A stretch of DNA of 52,223 nucleotides from Pelomyxa schiedti. Taxonomy: Eukaryota > Evosea > Pelobiontida > Pelomyxidae. The stretch lies in the NCBI GenBank assembly GCA_020536535.1, contig JAHLWZ010000073.1, positions 698 to 52,920 of the forward strand. Direction: 5' to 3'. The position numbers and the translations under genes were made by a program. Of this stretch, positions 1-11,214 are shown piece by piece (the stretch's first letter is position 1; each line of letters opens with the position of its first letter). The notes beneath the pieces were generated by a model, which worked only from the letters and a program-made list of their open reading frames with translations, was not told the origin of the DNA and did not search any database.

Positions 1-90
1 GATATGACAGACTACGCATTGAACTGTGCACATGGATTCTCCAACGAGACACGGTTGTGGCTTGATGTTCCAAGACTAAGAAGGTTTTAA
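1..90 (+). CDS. 3' tail of a divergent ankyrin-like protein (partial)
   Basis: The first 29 codons are open from the window edge and end in TAA at 88-90. They start DMTDY and finish LWLDVPRLRRF. The next gene ends DMTDHYV...LLWLDVPKKRR at 2117-2202, so this is the C-terminus of a paralogue lying immediately upstream in tandem. Only the tail is visible. Function is unknown beyond membership of the same repeat family; the tail lies outside the repeats and is basic. Confidence 0.7.
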   Translation, partial: DMTDYALNCAHGFSNETRLWLDVPRLRRF

Positions 91-2202
91 ATCGCATAAA
101 AAAACCCAAACAAAAACGCAACGGATCACGTGGTGTTCGTCTCGCACGTTGTGTGGGCGCACGTGGTGCCCGTGTGGATGAGGCACTCCAAGGGCGACGG
201 GGAGTCCGCGTCGTTGCTCGTTGCTGTGGGGGAGGCCCTGTGGCCCCTCGTGCCCCTCGCATGCCGCGCCGTCGCCGCCCTGCCGATTACCGAGTCAGTG
301 CACAGCACGAGGCTGCGGTTGGCCTCGGCGGTCGGCGCCAAGTCGTGCGTCAGGTGGTTCCTGAGGAACAGGCCGCGGGCGGAGGAGGAACGGGGGGCCA
401 CCGACGGCGACGACGGCGCCAGTTGCTGCAATTGCGGCGGCGGTGGCGGCGCGAGGGGGGACAAGGAAAAGGAGTTGCTGGCGGTGCTCGCGGGGCTGTG
501 TGCTGGCGGGCACCTCGAGTTGGCAAAGGCACTTGTCGGGGAACACAGGTCGCAAGATGGTGATGGGAGATGGGAGTGGAAGCTCGAGGTGGTGGAGGGA
601 CGAGTGCGGGCTGGTGTGGCCCGACGACGACAGCGACATTGTGGAGCTCATCAGGAGCCGCACGGGTGAGAATTCGCTGCTGTACAGGGTGTTCCAGGGA
701 GGCCACATCGAGACGGCCAAGTGGGTGGTGGAGAGGTTCCGGATCACCGAATTGTGGGAGGCCGTGGAGCCGCTGCTGGGCGCATTGTCGCACGGGAACC
801 TGGGCGTTGCACAGTGGTTGTACGATGAGTTTCCGGGGTGCGGTGAGTTGATGCAACGCGTGGGTGTTGATGCCACTGGGGAAATGTTTCACAGTGTGGA
901 GGTTCTTGAATGGGCCATGGAGAGGTTCCCTCGGTGTTACAAAAATCGGTGTCCCGAGTACTTGATTCATATGGTATTGCACGTCCTGCCGGTCAGAGCG
1001 ATCGTGAAACATTGAGGCTTTGCAAGTGGTTGAAAGAGAAGTTCTCACCGAAAGAGGTTGACATAAGATCTTTGAATAACATCACAGTGTTGAAGTGGGC
1101 AGTGTCTGCCTTCAATATCGAGCTGACCACCGAGACTGTTCTCAGTTTCTCGTCAAGGTTCAATCCTGATTTCATTCAGTGGGCTGTGATTGAAAAGAAC
1201 GTCTCTCTCACTGCCGAGTTTGTCACGGATACGTGTGAGACGGGGTCTTGCACTGTTTCACATGTGAAGTGGTTGATGGAGAGGACACCACCACTCACAA
1301 GGGAACAACTCCAAAAGTCGTTGCTTGGAAGAGATCAGTGCTGACAGCAAGTCTCTGGTGCCTTCTTTTTTAAAAGTGTGCCAGTGTGACACAAGAGGAA
1401 CCACAGGCACCAAGTGGTTTCTTCAGCACGTTTCGTCGTTGCAAATGATCCCTGAATCCTCGGTTGTGCAAGTAATCAAAGAATCCTTTAACCTTGAGCT
1501 TATTTCACTGTTGCTGGAGACATTTCACCTCAACACCTCACTCCTGAAGTACAGATTGACAGTGGACAATTTAAGCCTCCCCCTTTTCAGAGCTGTGTGG
1601 GGAGGCATTCCAAAAATCAAGGAGTGCATTTCGTGGCTGGGAGAGGATGCTGTGACCAAAGATTGTGTCACTCAATTCCTCACAAATCGGAGTTACCTGT
1701 TTTTTCCAGCAAAGTTACGAAGTGGTTCATTGTTCATTATGCACTTGAGAGCGAGCAAGTCAAGGCAAACAACAACTGGGTTCTCTTCAAATTGATTGCA
1801 ATGGGCAAGAATCACTGTGCAGAGTGGACCATGAAGAACTTTGCTGTCACATGCCCCGAGGTATTCACAGCTCCTTTTTTCAAAAAAAATCAACTCAAAC
1901 CAACACCCAAAAAAAAAAAGGTTGTAACAATGATGAACAAGTGGGGAGTAACTTGCCCGCATCTAAGTGCGGACCTGAGAACGTGGCAGCTTCTTCTCAG
2001 GAACTTCCCGAGCCTGACACCTGACGTTGTAAGGGATCACTTTTTGACCCTGGCACTGAGCTCGCCAGTCACGGCAAAGTTTGTTCTGCGAACCTTCCCA
2101 ACCATCACAAAGGCTGATATGACAGACCACTACGTTTCGGGGCGTTACAATTTCCGGCGCGAGGCACTGTTGTGGCTTGATGTTCCCAAAAAACGAAGAT
2201 AA
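91..2202 (+). pseudogene. Divergent ankyrin-like repeat protein, frame-disrupted paralogue
   Basis: A continuous repeat protein can be followed only by changing frame: frame 1 to about 597, frame 2 to about 1010, frame 1 to about 1325, frame 2 to about 1710, then frame 1 to the TAA at 2200-2202. Each piece carries the same degenerate helical repeat, for example CAGGHLELAKALV, QGGHIETAKWVVERF, HGNLGVAQWLYDEF, VLEWAMERF, TLRLCKWLKEKF and TVLKWAVSAF, resembling the non-canonical ankyrin-type repeats of protist and giant-virus families. The jumps leave no room for introns; each needs about one inserted or lost base. There is no in-frame ATG near the beginning (first at 178), so the 5' end may also be missing. 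The first 600 bp are strongly GC-rich, the rest AT-richer. Either a young pseudogene or a locus with indel errors; programmed frameshifting is a remote option. Ankyrin-like folds usually mediate protein binding, but no partner can be named. Confidence 0.65.
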
Positions 2203-2425
2203 AGAAGGGGTTTGTAACCAATACTTCCAATTTGGCTGATTCAGATGAAGTTGATGAATTGGTTTTTCTTTTTTTTCTCAAAAAAAGAAACGAAAGCAGA
2301 TAGGACAATAACGGCGGAGCACCGCGTGTCGTAAGATCAGGCCGTAAAAGACGTCATCGAGATCTGGCAGTTGTGTGATATCAAGTACAGAAGACCACTA
2401 CGAATCAGACGACGAAAAGCGCGCG

Positions 2426-4282
2426 ATGGCTACGGCGGATTCCCACGTAAACACCACACACCACCTTCCACACAGCGGCGGGATTATGGGAGACTGGTTC
2501 GTACCCTTCGGGCACTCGGCGCCGTGCCCCGAGCACAACGACGGCTCTGACGGCGACGAGTGGGAGTACCCCCCTGAGCAAGTCAACTCCAAATCAGCCA
2601 AAAAAAACGCCGCAGCCGCAGCAGCAGCTGCTGCCGAACCAGACGACAAATTGGAGGAAGGAGCGGCCGCTCATGAGGCCGAGGCAGACAGCGCAAGCGA
2701 CGACGAGAACGGCGAGACTGAGTTCTGCGAAGATGGAGGAGAATATGAGGAGTGCGAGGAAGGAGACGAGGAGGGAGCAGAAGAAAACGGAGGGGGAGAG
2801 GAAGATGGAGAGGAAGGGGAGTACGAGGAGGAAGAAGAAGAAGAAGAAGGAGAGGAGGGCTTGCTTTACAGTGACAGCTTGAGCGGGGAGGACGTTCCGT
2901 CTCCTTCGCCGTCTCCGACTTGCTTTGGGTTCATGACCCCAACGCCGTCTCCTTCGCCGTCTCCCACTCCGTCCCCTCGGTCTAGGTCTCCGCTATCTTT
3001 CCAGGCGTCACCCTCGCCTTCGCCGCGCACGAAATCACGGTCCCCGTCACCTTCCCCTACGAAATCTCCTTCACCACCACCTAACCGATCTTTATCGCCG
3101 CAGTCAAAGTCAGTTTCACTTCCAATAATTCAACCCACTGGTGGCTTGACAGGATCCGGGCCAAATTCCCCTAAGATACTACCAAAGCAACCTCAAGCCC
3201 AGCAAACTGCCCCCCCTGCCCTTGATCCAGCCACACCAACCAGGGAGCAGGTTGTACAGCATCTGTCACATAAAATTGTTGGCCGACCGGACAGGGAAAA
3301 TCTTATTGACCTCAATATTCTCAAACGTATGAATAAGGGATGCTTGTACAAAAAACTTACATTACAGTAGCTTCTCATCTATCACCAGCTCTCCAGGCAA
3401 CAGCCAGTGCCCTGGAACGTGGAAGAACAGCTATAAGGTTAGAAAAAAAAATTAGTGGAAGGCCAGGGAAAGAAGAGCTTGTAAACCACAATATACTCAA
3501 AGGTATCCCCAATGAATCCAACATCGATATTAAACTCCTCAAGATATAAATGTTGCTGGCCGGCTGCAGCCAGCAATGCACGAAGTGTTGAAAGCAAAGC
3601 GCAAGCAAAGCATGGAACACAAGATTGAAAAACGACCTTCTTTTACCGATATAACAGGCCGGTCTACGATCTTAACTGGTATGGTTTCTTTTTAACCAGG
3701 CCGCACTAACCAACGACTGTAGTGACAGGTGACCGGGAAAATGTTGTTAATGCACTCCTCCCAAAAATTGGGCAGCGACCTGAGCCAGATCAATTGCGGG
3801 CACAACATATTTTACAAGGTCAAAACCAAATATTTAATCTATTCCTAAAACATCACCAGATGACGGTAAAATTGCCCCACGATTGCAGACAACGGCGACA
3901 ACAATTCAACACGAATTAAGAAAATCATCTCTAAGTCACGCCGTCAAGAATAGACAACCAAAGGACAATCTAATAGCACACAATATCATAAAAGGTAACA
4001 AACAAAGCGAAGTGATTCGGAACTTAACCTATTTTTTTAGAAGGTTCACCTGAAACAAATTTCAGTGCACAGCTCCAGGTATTGCACCCTTTTTCTTGTA
4101 TTCCACCCTCACAGTTCACTGCGCAGAAGCGCAAAGCCGATGTATCTAAGACTGTAAAAACAGGCACAAGACCGCAGCACACGCCAACACACAGCCACAC
4201 ACCAACAGCACATGTAAAACCAACACTCCCCCCTGTACCAACATCCCCACCACAAACCCCGGAATCACACAGCGTCCCATAA
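2426..4282 (+). CDS. RPEL-repeat actin-binding protein, seven exons
   Basis: RPEL motifs bind G-actin (MRTF and phactr families). Exon 1 begins at the ATG at 2426 and encodes an Ala run, a long Glu-rich acidic stretch (about residues 85-150) and an SP-rich region (about 155-235, repeated SPSPS) before the first motif, KIVGRPDRENLIDLNILK. Four more motifs follow, one per exon: KKISGRPGKEELVNHNILK, KIEKRPSFTDITGRSTIL, PKIGQRPEPDQLRAQHIL and the weak VKNRQPKDNLIAHNIIK. Every intron between them is about 40-200 nt and cuts one base after the motif codons (phase 1); the first is 3327-3367. The last exons give a Pro/Thr/His-rich tail ending in TAA at 4280-4282. The frame is open a little upstream of 2426 but only with GTG, so I chose the ATG. 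The arrangement suggests exon duplication. Probably a cytoskeletal or actin-responsive regulator, possibly controlled by SP phosphorylation (inference). Confidence 0.8.
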
Positions 4283-4412
4283 TTAAAGGAAGCACAGCCA
4301 GCACCCCTCCATCCACGTTACAGAGCCCTTAGGCGCATCTCTCATTGTTTATTATTTGTTTATTAAATTTCCCTTTTTTTTCCCAGAACCATCTTTTTGG
4401 AAAAAACAAACG

Positions 4413-6684
4413 ATGTTTACCAGAAGAAAGAGGGGCACGAGCGGGGCAGACGCCACGACCATGAAACGGTACGTGGCTCCCATAACAGGGGATGACCAGA
4501 TGTGCCCTGGGGCTACTTTGGAGACTCACCCCCTCAAGGGCGCACCAAACACAAAAGATTGGTTCAGACTTCTCCACAAGGTTTTTTTTTTGTTTTTTTT
4601 CAACTTATCAATTGCAAGGGAAGGGTGGGCAGTTAATTGTGGCAATAAATTCTAAGAGGCCAAACAGGCATCAAATGATACTTTGTCACCAAGAGACGTT
4701 AGTAAATGCAGTGAACAGCAATTGGATTTTTTCATGCCCCTACTGCTACAGTTGAGTCACTTGCCTGCAGCATTGTTTGCACGCCTAAATGGTTTTCTTT
4801 TATTTGTCCTCCTCCATTGGGAAATGACACTGTTGCCTTTGTAGACAGCCGTTTTCTGCGAAGCAGCGCTTTCTATTGGATGCAAGGCGCCCCTCTTACA
4901 ATTCATTCCACGTTTTCACACAATAATGCACTGCGACAAGCCTTAAATGAGGAATTTGGTGCAACTGTAAGCTATTTTCAGGCAATGAGTGTCACTGTTG
5001 CCATGCAAAAGGAGGGTGCCACTGCAACCTTCCCACCTGATCCAGAAATGGTCTCTCCCTTTTTGGAACCAATCAGGTTGAACTCTCACTATAATCACTC
5101 CTTCTTGTTCAATGCACTTGCAATCAAAAAATTACAAACACTTATTGCAAGGAAGAGATCAAGCACCCTTTACTTCAGATGATGCTCTAGATGAGGTAGA
5201 CAGTAACCAAGGTTACCAATCTCAAGAGAACACCTTTGCGTGACTTGACTTGAAAAGGTCATCTCACTGGCTTGACTATTGGAAAGACATGTAAATCCGG
5301 ACACAGTCCAATTTTTCTTGACCTCCAAGATGGTGTCAAGAAAAAAAAAGTAAGAATGAAGTAACTTTCTAGCTTACAGTTGGTGCTAGATACTGCTGAA
5401 ACCTGATACCGTTCTGACAGATGCCCTTGTCTATAGATTCTTCGAGGTGTGGGGCATAAAAAAATAGGGTATAACTTATTTCCTTAGCTCTTCAACTACT
5501 TCTGGCGCATGTCATGGATTCCCGCAGAGGTTAAACCTGCCGCAATTTCATTTGCAGTTGCCACTGGCGGGCCATCATGGGGATTTGTGGAAGTGATCCC
5601 AAATGCAATACCACTCAGAAACTTCGACTTCGACAAAATATTGACTTTTTCAGACAGTGAGATGAACACTTTTCTGAGAACATGTGCAGGTGGAATGATT
5701 GCAGGGTATCCAAACTCTCTAGACTTTCGGGAATTCATCCCTTCAAAGCTACCTCTTGGGTCTTGGTGACCGACATTCTGACAACACAATGATTGTTGAT
5801 GGCAACAAACTTATGCATATCGATTTCAAACACTGTTTTGATCACAAAACCACCGGCGTGGATGCCCCTTGCATAGGTACCTCCCTTCCCACTTCTGTTG
5901 CATTTGTTTCGTTTTTCTCAATTCCTTTCTCTCAAGCCATTCCAATGAAAATGAAGAAGGCCTTAGTGCAAAAGCAGAAGTGGAACGAGTTCAAAGATTT
6001 ATGTGCAAACGCATTTGCAGTAATTCGGAGAAATAATGGCTGGATAGTGGCATTATGCCGTTCCATGTTTGCCGGTGTTGTGGATTCCAATGAAGTCGAA
6101 CAAAGTTTGCTCTCCAAGTTCCAACTCGGAATACTTGAATCTCGAGCCATTGCAAACATACCTGGAAGTATGTCCAAAAAAAGTTTCTTTCTATTTACAT
6201 CCTCAATTCCCCCACAGTCGTCGAAGCCGGGGTCTACAGCCTCAAACGCGTTCTGAAAGATGCCGTTCATGAGATATCACTGAAGCGCATGGAAGACGAT
6301 TCCCGAGGAGCCGCATCATCCTCTTCCGCCAGCGTCTCGTCGGCAGCCGCGTCAACAACTCCAACTGTTCCAACCACACCCCCTCTCACTACTCCAACAG
6401 CTTCCACCACGCCTATCGAACCTTCACCTCACACAACGGACGAAACAGCGGACCAACAAATACCGCTATCCACAGCTCCCATACAAGAGCCAATCACATC
6501 AGTATCAACAACAACACTGCTCTCTCCAGATACACCAAGTGATCAGCAATCCACTGGACTCGCAGAGACCCCAACAGCAACATCAGCCTCAGTGCACCAC
6601 AGGTCAAGCAGTGCCATAACTGTTTCTACCAAGCCAAGTGACCACAAGCACACAACCTCAACAAGCACAGTTTCTCACCACTAG
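4413..6684 (+). CDS. Phosphoinositide 3/4-kinase-like lipid kinase
   Basis: The gene is split by many short introns. The catalytic part reads clearly in the 3' half: DALVYRFFE joined over a 41-nt intron to LFNYFWRMS (matches the helix after the DLRQD region), WGFVEVIPNAIPLR (matches the hinge GLIEVVPN), CAGGMIAGYLLGLGDRHSDN formed across an intron near 5705-5748 (the PI-kinase catalytic loop), then HIDFKHCFD. The C-terminal helices FKDLCANAF and LLSKF also fit the family. The metal-binding Asp of the DFG equivalent is present but Gly is replaced by Lys (DFK), which is unusual. After the kinase domain an exon at about 6222-6684 adds about 130 residues rich in Ser, Thr and Pro, ending in TAG. 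The ATG at 4413 is the best start; exons between 4600 and 5500 are uncertain. It phosphorylates inositol lipids if active; the class cannot be settled from sequence alone. Confidence 0.75.
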
Positions 6685-6706
6685 GAATCAATCTGCAAAT
6701 CTGAAA

Positions 6707-6712
6707 AATAAA
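6707..6712 (+). other. Poly(A) signal AATAAA
   Basis: AATAAA lies 22 bp behind the stop of the lipid-kinase gene and is followed by AATAAAG a few bases on. The PIG-L gene begins about 60 bp later, so the 3' UTR must be very short. Confidence 0.6.
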
Positions 6713-6770
6713 TAATAAAGGCATTAGCGGAAAGAAAAACTGAGTGAACGTTGTTAAGTACTAAACCCAA

Positions 6771-8013
6771 ATGGTGCGCCCGAGCAAAGTGGTTTTGTGC
6801 TGTTTGGCCATTGTGGGATTCTGTTGCTCCTGGGGTAATTGCGCTGTTCCACAACCAGTAAGTATAAGTGTGAGTTATTATTATTTTTGGGTGCTGCTTT
6901 CTTCTTTGGTTTTAGATTGGCTTGGGCCCAACTGATACAAAGCTTTGATGCATATTATAGTTGGACTACTCATCGTGGCAAAGAGTACTAATGATTGCTG
7001 CACACCCAGACGATGTAGGTTTGTACTATGTTGTTACTGAGTTGCTGCATAGCGAATAATATCGGAATTCCTGGAACTAGAGTGCACAGCAGGAGGACTA
7101 GTTTATCTCCTCACACAACAAGGAAAAGAGGTTTTCTACTTGATTGTCACCAACGGTGATAAGGTACCTCATCCACTTTCTTTAAGTGGAGAAAATGGCT
7201 TAATTACTTTAGGGGTGCAGTGCTGCCAGCTGCAAAAATTGGACCCAAGCGCAGGTGAGTCAAATACTTTTTATGACTGTTAACATGAGCTAAAGATCGC
7301 TGAAGAACGCCAAAAGGAACAAATAGCCGCAGGAGCTGTGCTTGGGGTTCCCTCTGAGAATATCGTTTTTCTTGTAATTCCCCCTCAAGGTCCACATAGA
7401 CTTTCTTATTAGCCTTTTAGACGTATGAAGACGCCATGTTGCCATCCTACCCGCACCTAGAAGTTGTACAAGATCTCGTTCTGTGGATCAGAACAATAAA
7501 GCCAGATGTCGTAATGAGCTGGTGGCCATATCCCTCTTTTACTCTTCTCCCCTCAGCTGGATGGGATGACATAGGGTATCCTTTGGTTGACTTTCATTAC
7601 TATTATTTTCCTTCTGCATGCTAATCTGGGACACTAATAGGTTTCATCCAGACCACCAAATTCTGGGATCCCGAGTACTTGATGCCAAATTTGATGCTGG
7701 AGTAGACCGGGCATTTACAGATTTGCCTTATCCCTCATGGGACACCAAGGAATTCTACATGTGGGACTATGTGGCACCAACTCACTGTATGCACTGAGAA
7801 AATACAGGCAATCCAATAACCAAAATTATAGACGTTGCCTTGGATGAACAGCTACTGCAGGCAAAAACAGATGCCTATCTTCAACATACCACACAGTATC
7901 CCAGTGCTTTTTGGGTGAAGGAATTCATGCTTTTCTCTGCCACACATACTGCAATCAATGCCAATATCTCTGAAACAGTGCCTCTAATTGAAGGCTACAC
8001 TGCCTATTGGTAG
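6771..8013 (+). CDS. PIG-L-type N-acetylglucosaminyl deacetylase
   Basis: The ATG at 6771 opens a hydrophobic N-terminus rich in Cys, Leu and Val (residues 7-25), a signal peptide or anchor. The next exons give VLMIAAHPDDVE, the zinc-binding AHPDD motif of the PIG-L/LmbE family, then GGLVYLL, VTNGDKG and, after an intron, HPDHQILG, the downstream metal-binding histidine region. Between them PDVVMSWWPY and GWDDIG fit the family core. The end is EGYTAYW and TAG at 8011-8013. At least seven short GT-AG introns break the frame. PIG-L removes the acetyl group from GlcNAc-phosphatidylinositol in GPI-anchor synthesis at the ER; other members deacetylate soluble GlcNAc compounds. The N-terminal hydrophobic segment agrees with an ER or secretory location. 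Whether this is the GPI enzyme or a relative is not resolved. Confidence 0.82.
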
Positions 8014-8022
8014 AAATAATAG

Positions 8023-8028
8023 AATAAA
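8023..8028 (+). other. Poly(A) signal AATAAA
   Basis: AATAAA starts 10 bp behind the TAG of the PIG-L-type gene, so the 3' UTR is minimal. Confidence 0.6.
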
Positions 8029-8149
8029 GTACAAAACAACCCTTGTTGTTTTTTGGTTCCAGAACAAGGGAAGCATCCAATCTTTTATTCTGAATATCGG
8101 TAACCAAAACCACCAAGTCAAAACTTATGCCTGCAAAAAGAAATAATCA

Positions 8150-8460
8150 GGGTCTCAGAATGTGTCACGGCGGCCGACGGGGTCCCCAGAATGTGCTCCG
8201 CCGGGGCAGACGGCCGTGCGCCTGGCTGGGCAGTACGGTGGAACGGGGCCCTTTTGCGAACGCCAAGGACCCTCGTCCACAGGATGCAGGTGATACCTAT
8301 GGTTTTTCGTTTTTGAGATGAGACCGAACATCTCGGCTGCTCGGCACTTTGCCGCGTGCTCCGCAGCGCTGCTGCGCAGGCCCCGGTGCCTCGTTCCCCC
8401 TTTTGCCAAAAAACAGCCAAATTCAAACCCACCCAAAAAAAAGGGGGTCTCAGAATGTGT
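8150..8460. repeat. GC-rich segment bounded by a 16-bp direct repeat
   Basis: GGGTCTCAGAATGTGT occurs at 8150-8165 and again at 8445-8460, in the same direction. A shorter CAGAATGTG lies at about 8187. The roughly 280 bp between the two copies is GC-rich and holds no recognisable gene. The arrangement could be a small insertion with a target duplication or the leftover of a tandem repeat; I see no terminal inverted repeats. Confidence 0.4.
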
Positions 8461-9284
8461 ACAGAACAAAAACATTGGACTCACCTTTGGGGGATTTTGA
8501 GGCCAATAAAGGTCAAGAGTCATTGAGACACTGATTGAAGGCCAAAGATGTGGTATTACATCATTTCAATGCAATGTTCATTGCAACCTTTTTTTGTTGG
8601 GGGTATCCCAAGATTACTTCGACGAAGTTCCGACAAAAACAACGGTTTTTCTGGCTACAGGTACTTATGGGAAGGTTTTCCGCGCCTGTTCTGTTTGAAA
8701 GAGAGCAAGGACAATTACGAAAATAACAGTATTCCGGTCTATTTATTTTTATTAACTCAACTGTTTCGAGGTATTGCACCATTATTTTCTGTTTTCGCAG
8801 TACTTGTTCTAATTATTCATTCCACTGCTGGTGTATTTATTAGAACCGGAAATGGCCACAATAGGTGTTACTTGCGCTCAACCCAACAGACAAAATATCT
8901 CAGCTAGAAATTCCAAACCTAATTAAAGTCTGTGAGGTAAATAATAAAAAGAAAAAAGAAGCGACATAGCAGTGCCACAAGGTGCCGAAATGCAGAAACG
9001 AGGGGTATGATGGCACTTTTAGGATATTCTCGGCACTGAAGCGCACATTTCCGACAATGCATCTTACAAAAGGATTGGTGCAGAAATGATGGGAAGCATG
9101 CATACGACATCTGGAAATGGTTCTGACAAAGATGGGAATACTAGATATGTGAATTTAAATCATCCAAAGCTATGTAAAATTATTCCAACTCTGCTTATCT
9201 ATTTCGTTTGTATTTATTTGTTGTTTTATTGGTTTGTATTTGCGTTTTATTAAGCAGTTAATGCGTTGCATGCAACATAGGTGA
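8461..9284. other. AT-rich stretch without a recognised gene
   Basis: The longest open frame here (8548-8907, plus) has no recognisable family. In another frame around 8630-8680 the translation reads ATGTYGKVFRAC, which resembles a protein-kinase glycine loop, but the frame stops two residues later and no VAIK lysine, HRD or DFG follows. It may be a relic of a kinase. The rest is AT-rich and shows nothing I can support. Confidence 0.35.
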
Positions 9285-10915
9285 AAATGCAAGAATGGGA
9301 AACCAGGATTTACCATAAGTTCACCAAGAGCAAGGAAATGGCTCAACTTTTCAAATCGGACCTATTTCTTGAGTCAGAAGAGGAACTGGAATGGGCATTG
9401 AGGCCTCTGGAGGAAGCAGGATGAGTCCAACCAGCTGCGCCAACATACCGCAATTGCAGAGAGCAGTCTAATCCAAATTAGTGCGGAAATGGAGAGGACC
9501 ATGTGTACAACGCTCGGCAAGTGTGATTACAACTGCGGAGGTGCTAAATATGTGCATTCAGAACTGAAACCAAAAGGAAATCACAAAAACCAAATCGTAG
9601 CTGAACTTCCCCTTCAGTGCGCTGTGTAATGTAAGGAATTATCTTACAGCAAGTGGAGCCATACCAAGAACAGGATGATGTGGTTCAAGTATGGTATTCA
9701 CTCAAGCTGGAGAATGCCCATACTAATTGGTTGCCGGAATTAGGAGACAGTTTACAATCATGAATTTGCGAGCCACACAAAAGTCACTTTATATCCTGGG
9801 ATCTGTTGGTCAGGGATTACATCTAGCCAAGAGTTGATTCCTATTGGGCAAAGTCAGACATAGGAATTGCAACAATCCTGGACATAACACAAGGCTTTCT
9901 GACAAGAAGCCAAGGTGCAGGATTACCCTGATACCGTCAGCACAAGTAGTTCTTCAGCGGATCTGAACATCTGAAGAAATTGAGTCCACATGCTGGATTT
10001 CATCTCATATGAAATGAACCTGGAGTAATTTCTCCTCCAACCCAGCACAGTCCCAATATGATCCATTGGCATACATGCAGGCTGGAATACAACCTTCAAG
10101 CACTTCTGTCAGCGAATCCCTGGCCATTAATTAGTCAGCTTTTATATAAGAGGGGACTGCATACCAACGCAAAGGAATCGTCGCTACTTCTGCCAGGCTT
10201 TGCGCATAATTCTGAGGATTCTACAATTGGATGAGTCCTTTGGAGATAGGGACCACAAAGGGCATACCTAGAATGCTGCAGAACAACTGGTAGCACAGCT
10301 GAACTCAGCAGAGTTGTTGCAAAGCTGGGAGTTGAGTCAGGAAAACCAAAGCCGATGTTCAGCACCATGTTTATTGGGGCCAATGCGTTTTACAGAGGCA
10401 AGCATTATGCAACAATACGAGGAACAATGCAGTACTGATTGCTGGATAATAATCAACAAACCGATTTCACATACCACCAATTTCCAATCAATATTTCTAC
10501 CAGGGAGAACTATGCACCAATCCAAGTTACGCCAGTTTTGAAATACAAATTCGTGGTGCTCAGCTCTTTGAAAGTAATACCGAGTCACACCAAAGCTTGA
10601 TGGTAGGGCATGAACCACATGAACAGTGCATTCAGCAGCATTTCTAATGCTACAGAATCGTGAGAAGCAAACCAAAATACAAAAGTCAGCAGAGGCTCAA
10701 GAAAAACGAAACGCTGTGCACGTGGAAGCAGAACACCTGAGGCAGGTAGTAAAAGAAACAAATCAGGTGCCGCAGCCAACAATGGCAAGGAACACGTTTG
10801 TGGTTGAAACGAACGCTGGACACACATTGGACAAGCAATACAAGTTATTATTCCCCTCACATCAAAAAAGGAAAAAAAAAAAAAAAACCGTACCTCCGCC
10901 ACAAACCTCCTCGTG
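9285..10915 (+). pseudogene. Decayed, multiply frameshifted gene of unknown family
   Basis: Protein-like stretches follow each other on the plus strand in different frames with in-frame stops and without clear GT-AG introns at the joins. An acidic helical stretch (KSDLFLESEEELEWALRPLEE) ends in TGA at about 9423, yet reading continues in the next frame as SNQLRQHTAIAESSLIQIS and then GKCDYNCGG. Further fragments are EPYQEQDDVVQVWYSLKLEN, FIGANAFYRGKHYATIRGT and VTPVLKYKFVVLSS. The last 250 bp encode polar, Lys-rich sequence. I do not recognise the family. The fragments look like one former protein with a coiled region followed by beta-rich parts. Alternatively it is an expressed gene whose introns I cannot see; a transcript would decide. 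Confidence 0.4.
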
Positions 10916-11214
10916 ATTCATCGGCTGTTAGTCACCATCACTCCATCAACACCTGTTAATAGATACACTCGCCGCACCATCCGCCGCCGATCAACGCTTA
11001 GTTAGTTTAACTTAGGAGTCGTATCTACGGGTTTATTCTTTTCACCTTTGATTGTTTCTACTCACACTTTTTATGTGGTCGACGGTGACCGCAGCAACTC
11101 CTTTGTCTTGTTTCGTAGTGAGTGGTGTGGATGAGTGAGTCATTTTGATCCCAAAACAAGCATACACGCGCAGCTTTAAAGACGAAAACGATTCGTGTCA
11201 CAGGCCTGTTGATC

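Noticed and set aside
2590..2640. Ala-repeat (GCAGCAGCAGC) as a mobile or pathogenic repeat expansion
   Set aside because: Short in-frame alanine run within the RPEL protein; common low-complexity coding sequence.
8630..8700. Kinase-like glycine loop (GTYGKVFRAC)
   Set aside because: The frame stops almost at once and no lysine, HRD or DFG motif follows in any frame within a kilobase; kept only as a note in the gap description.
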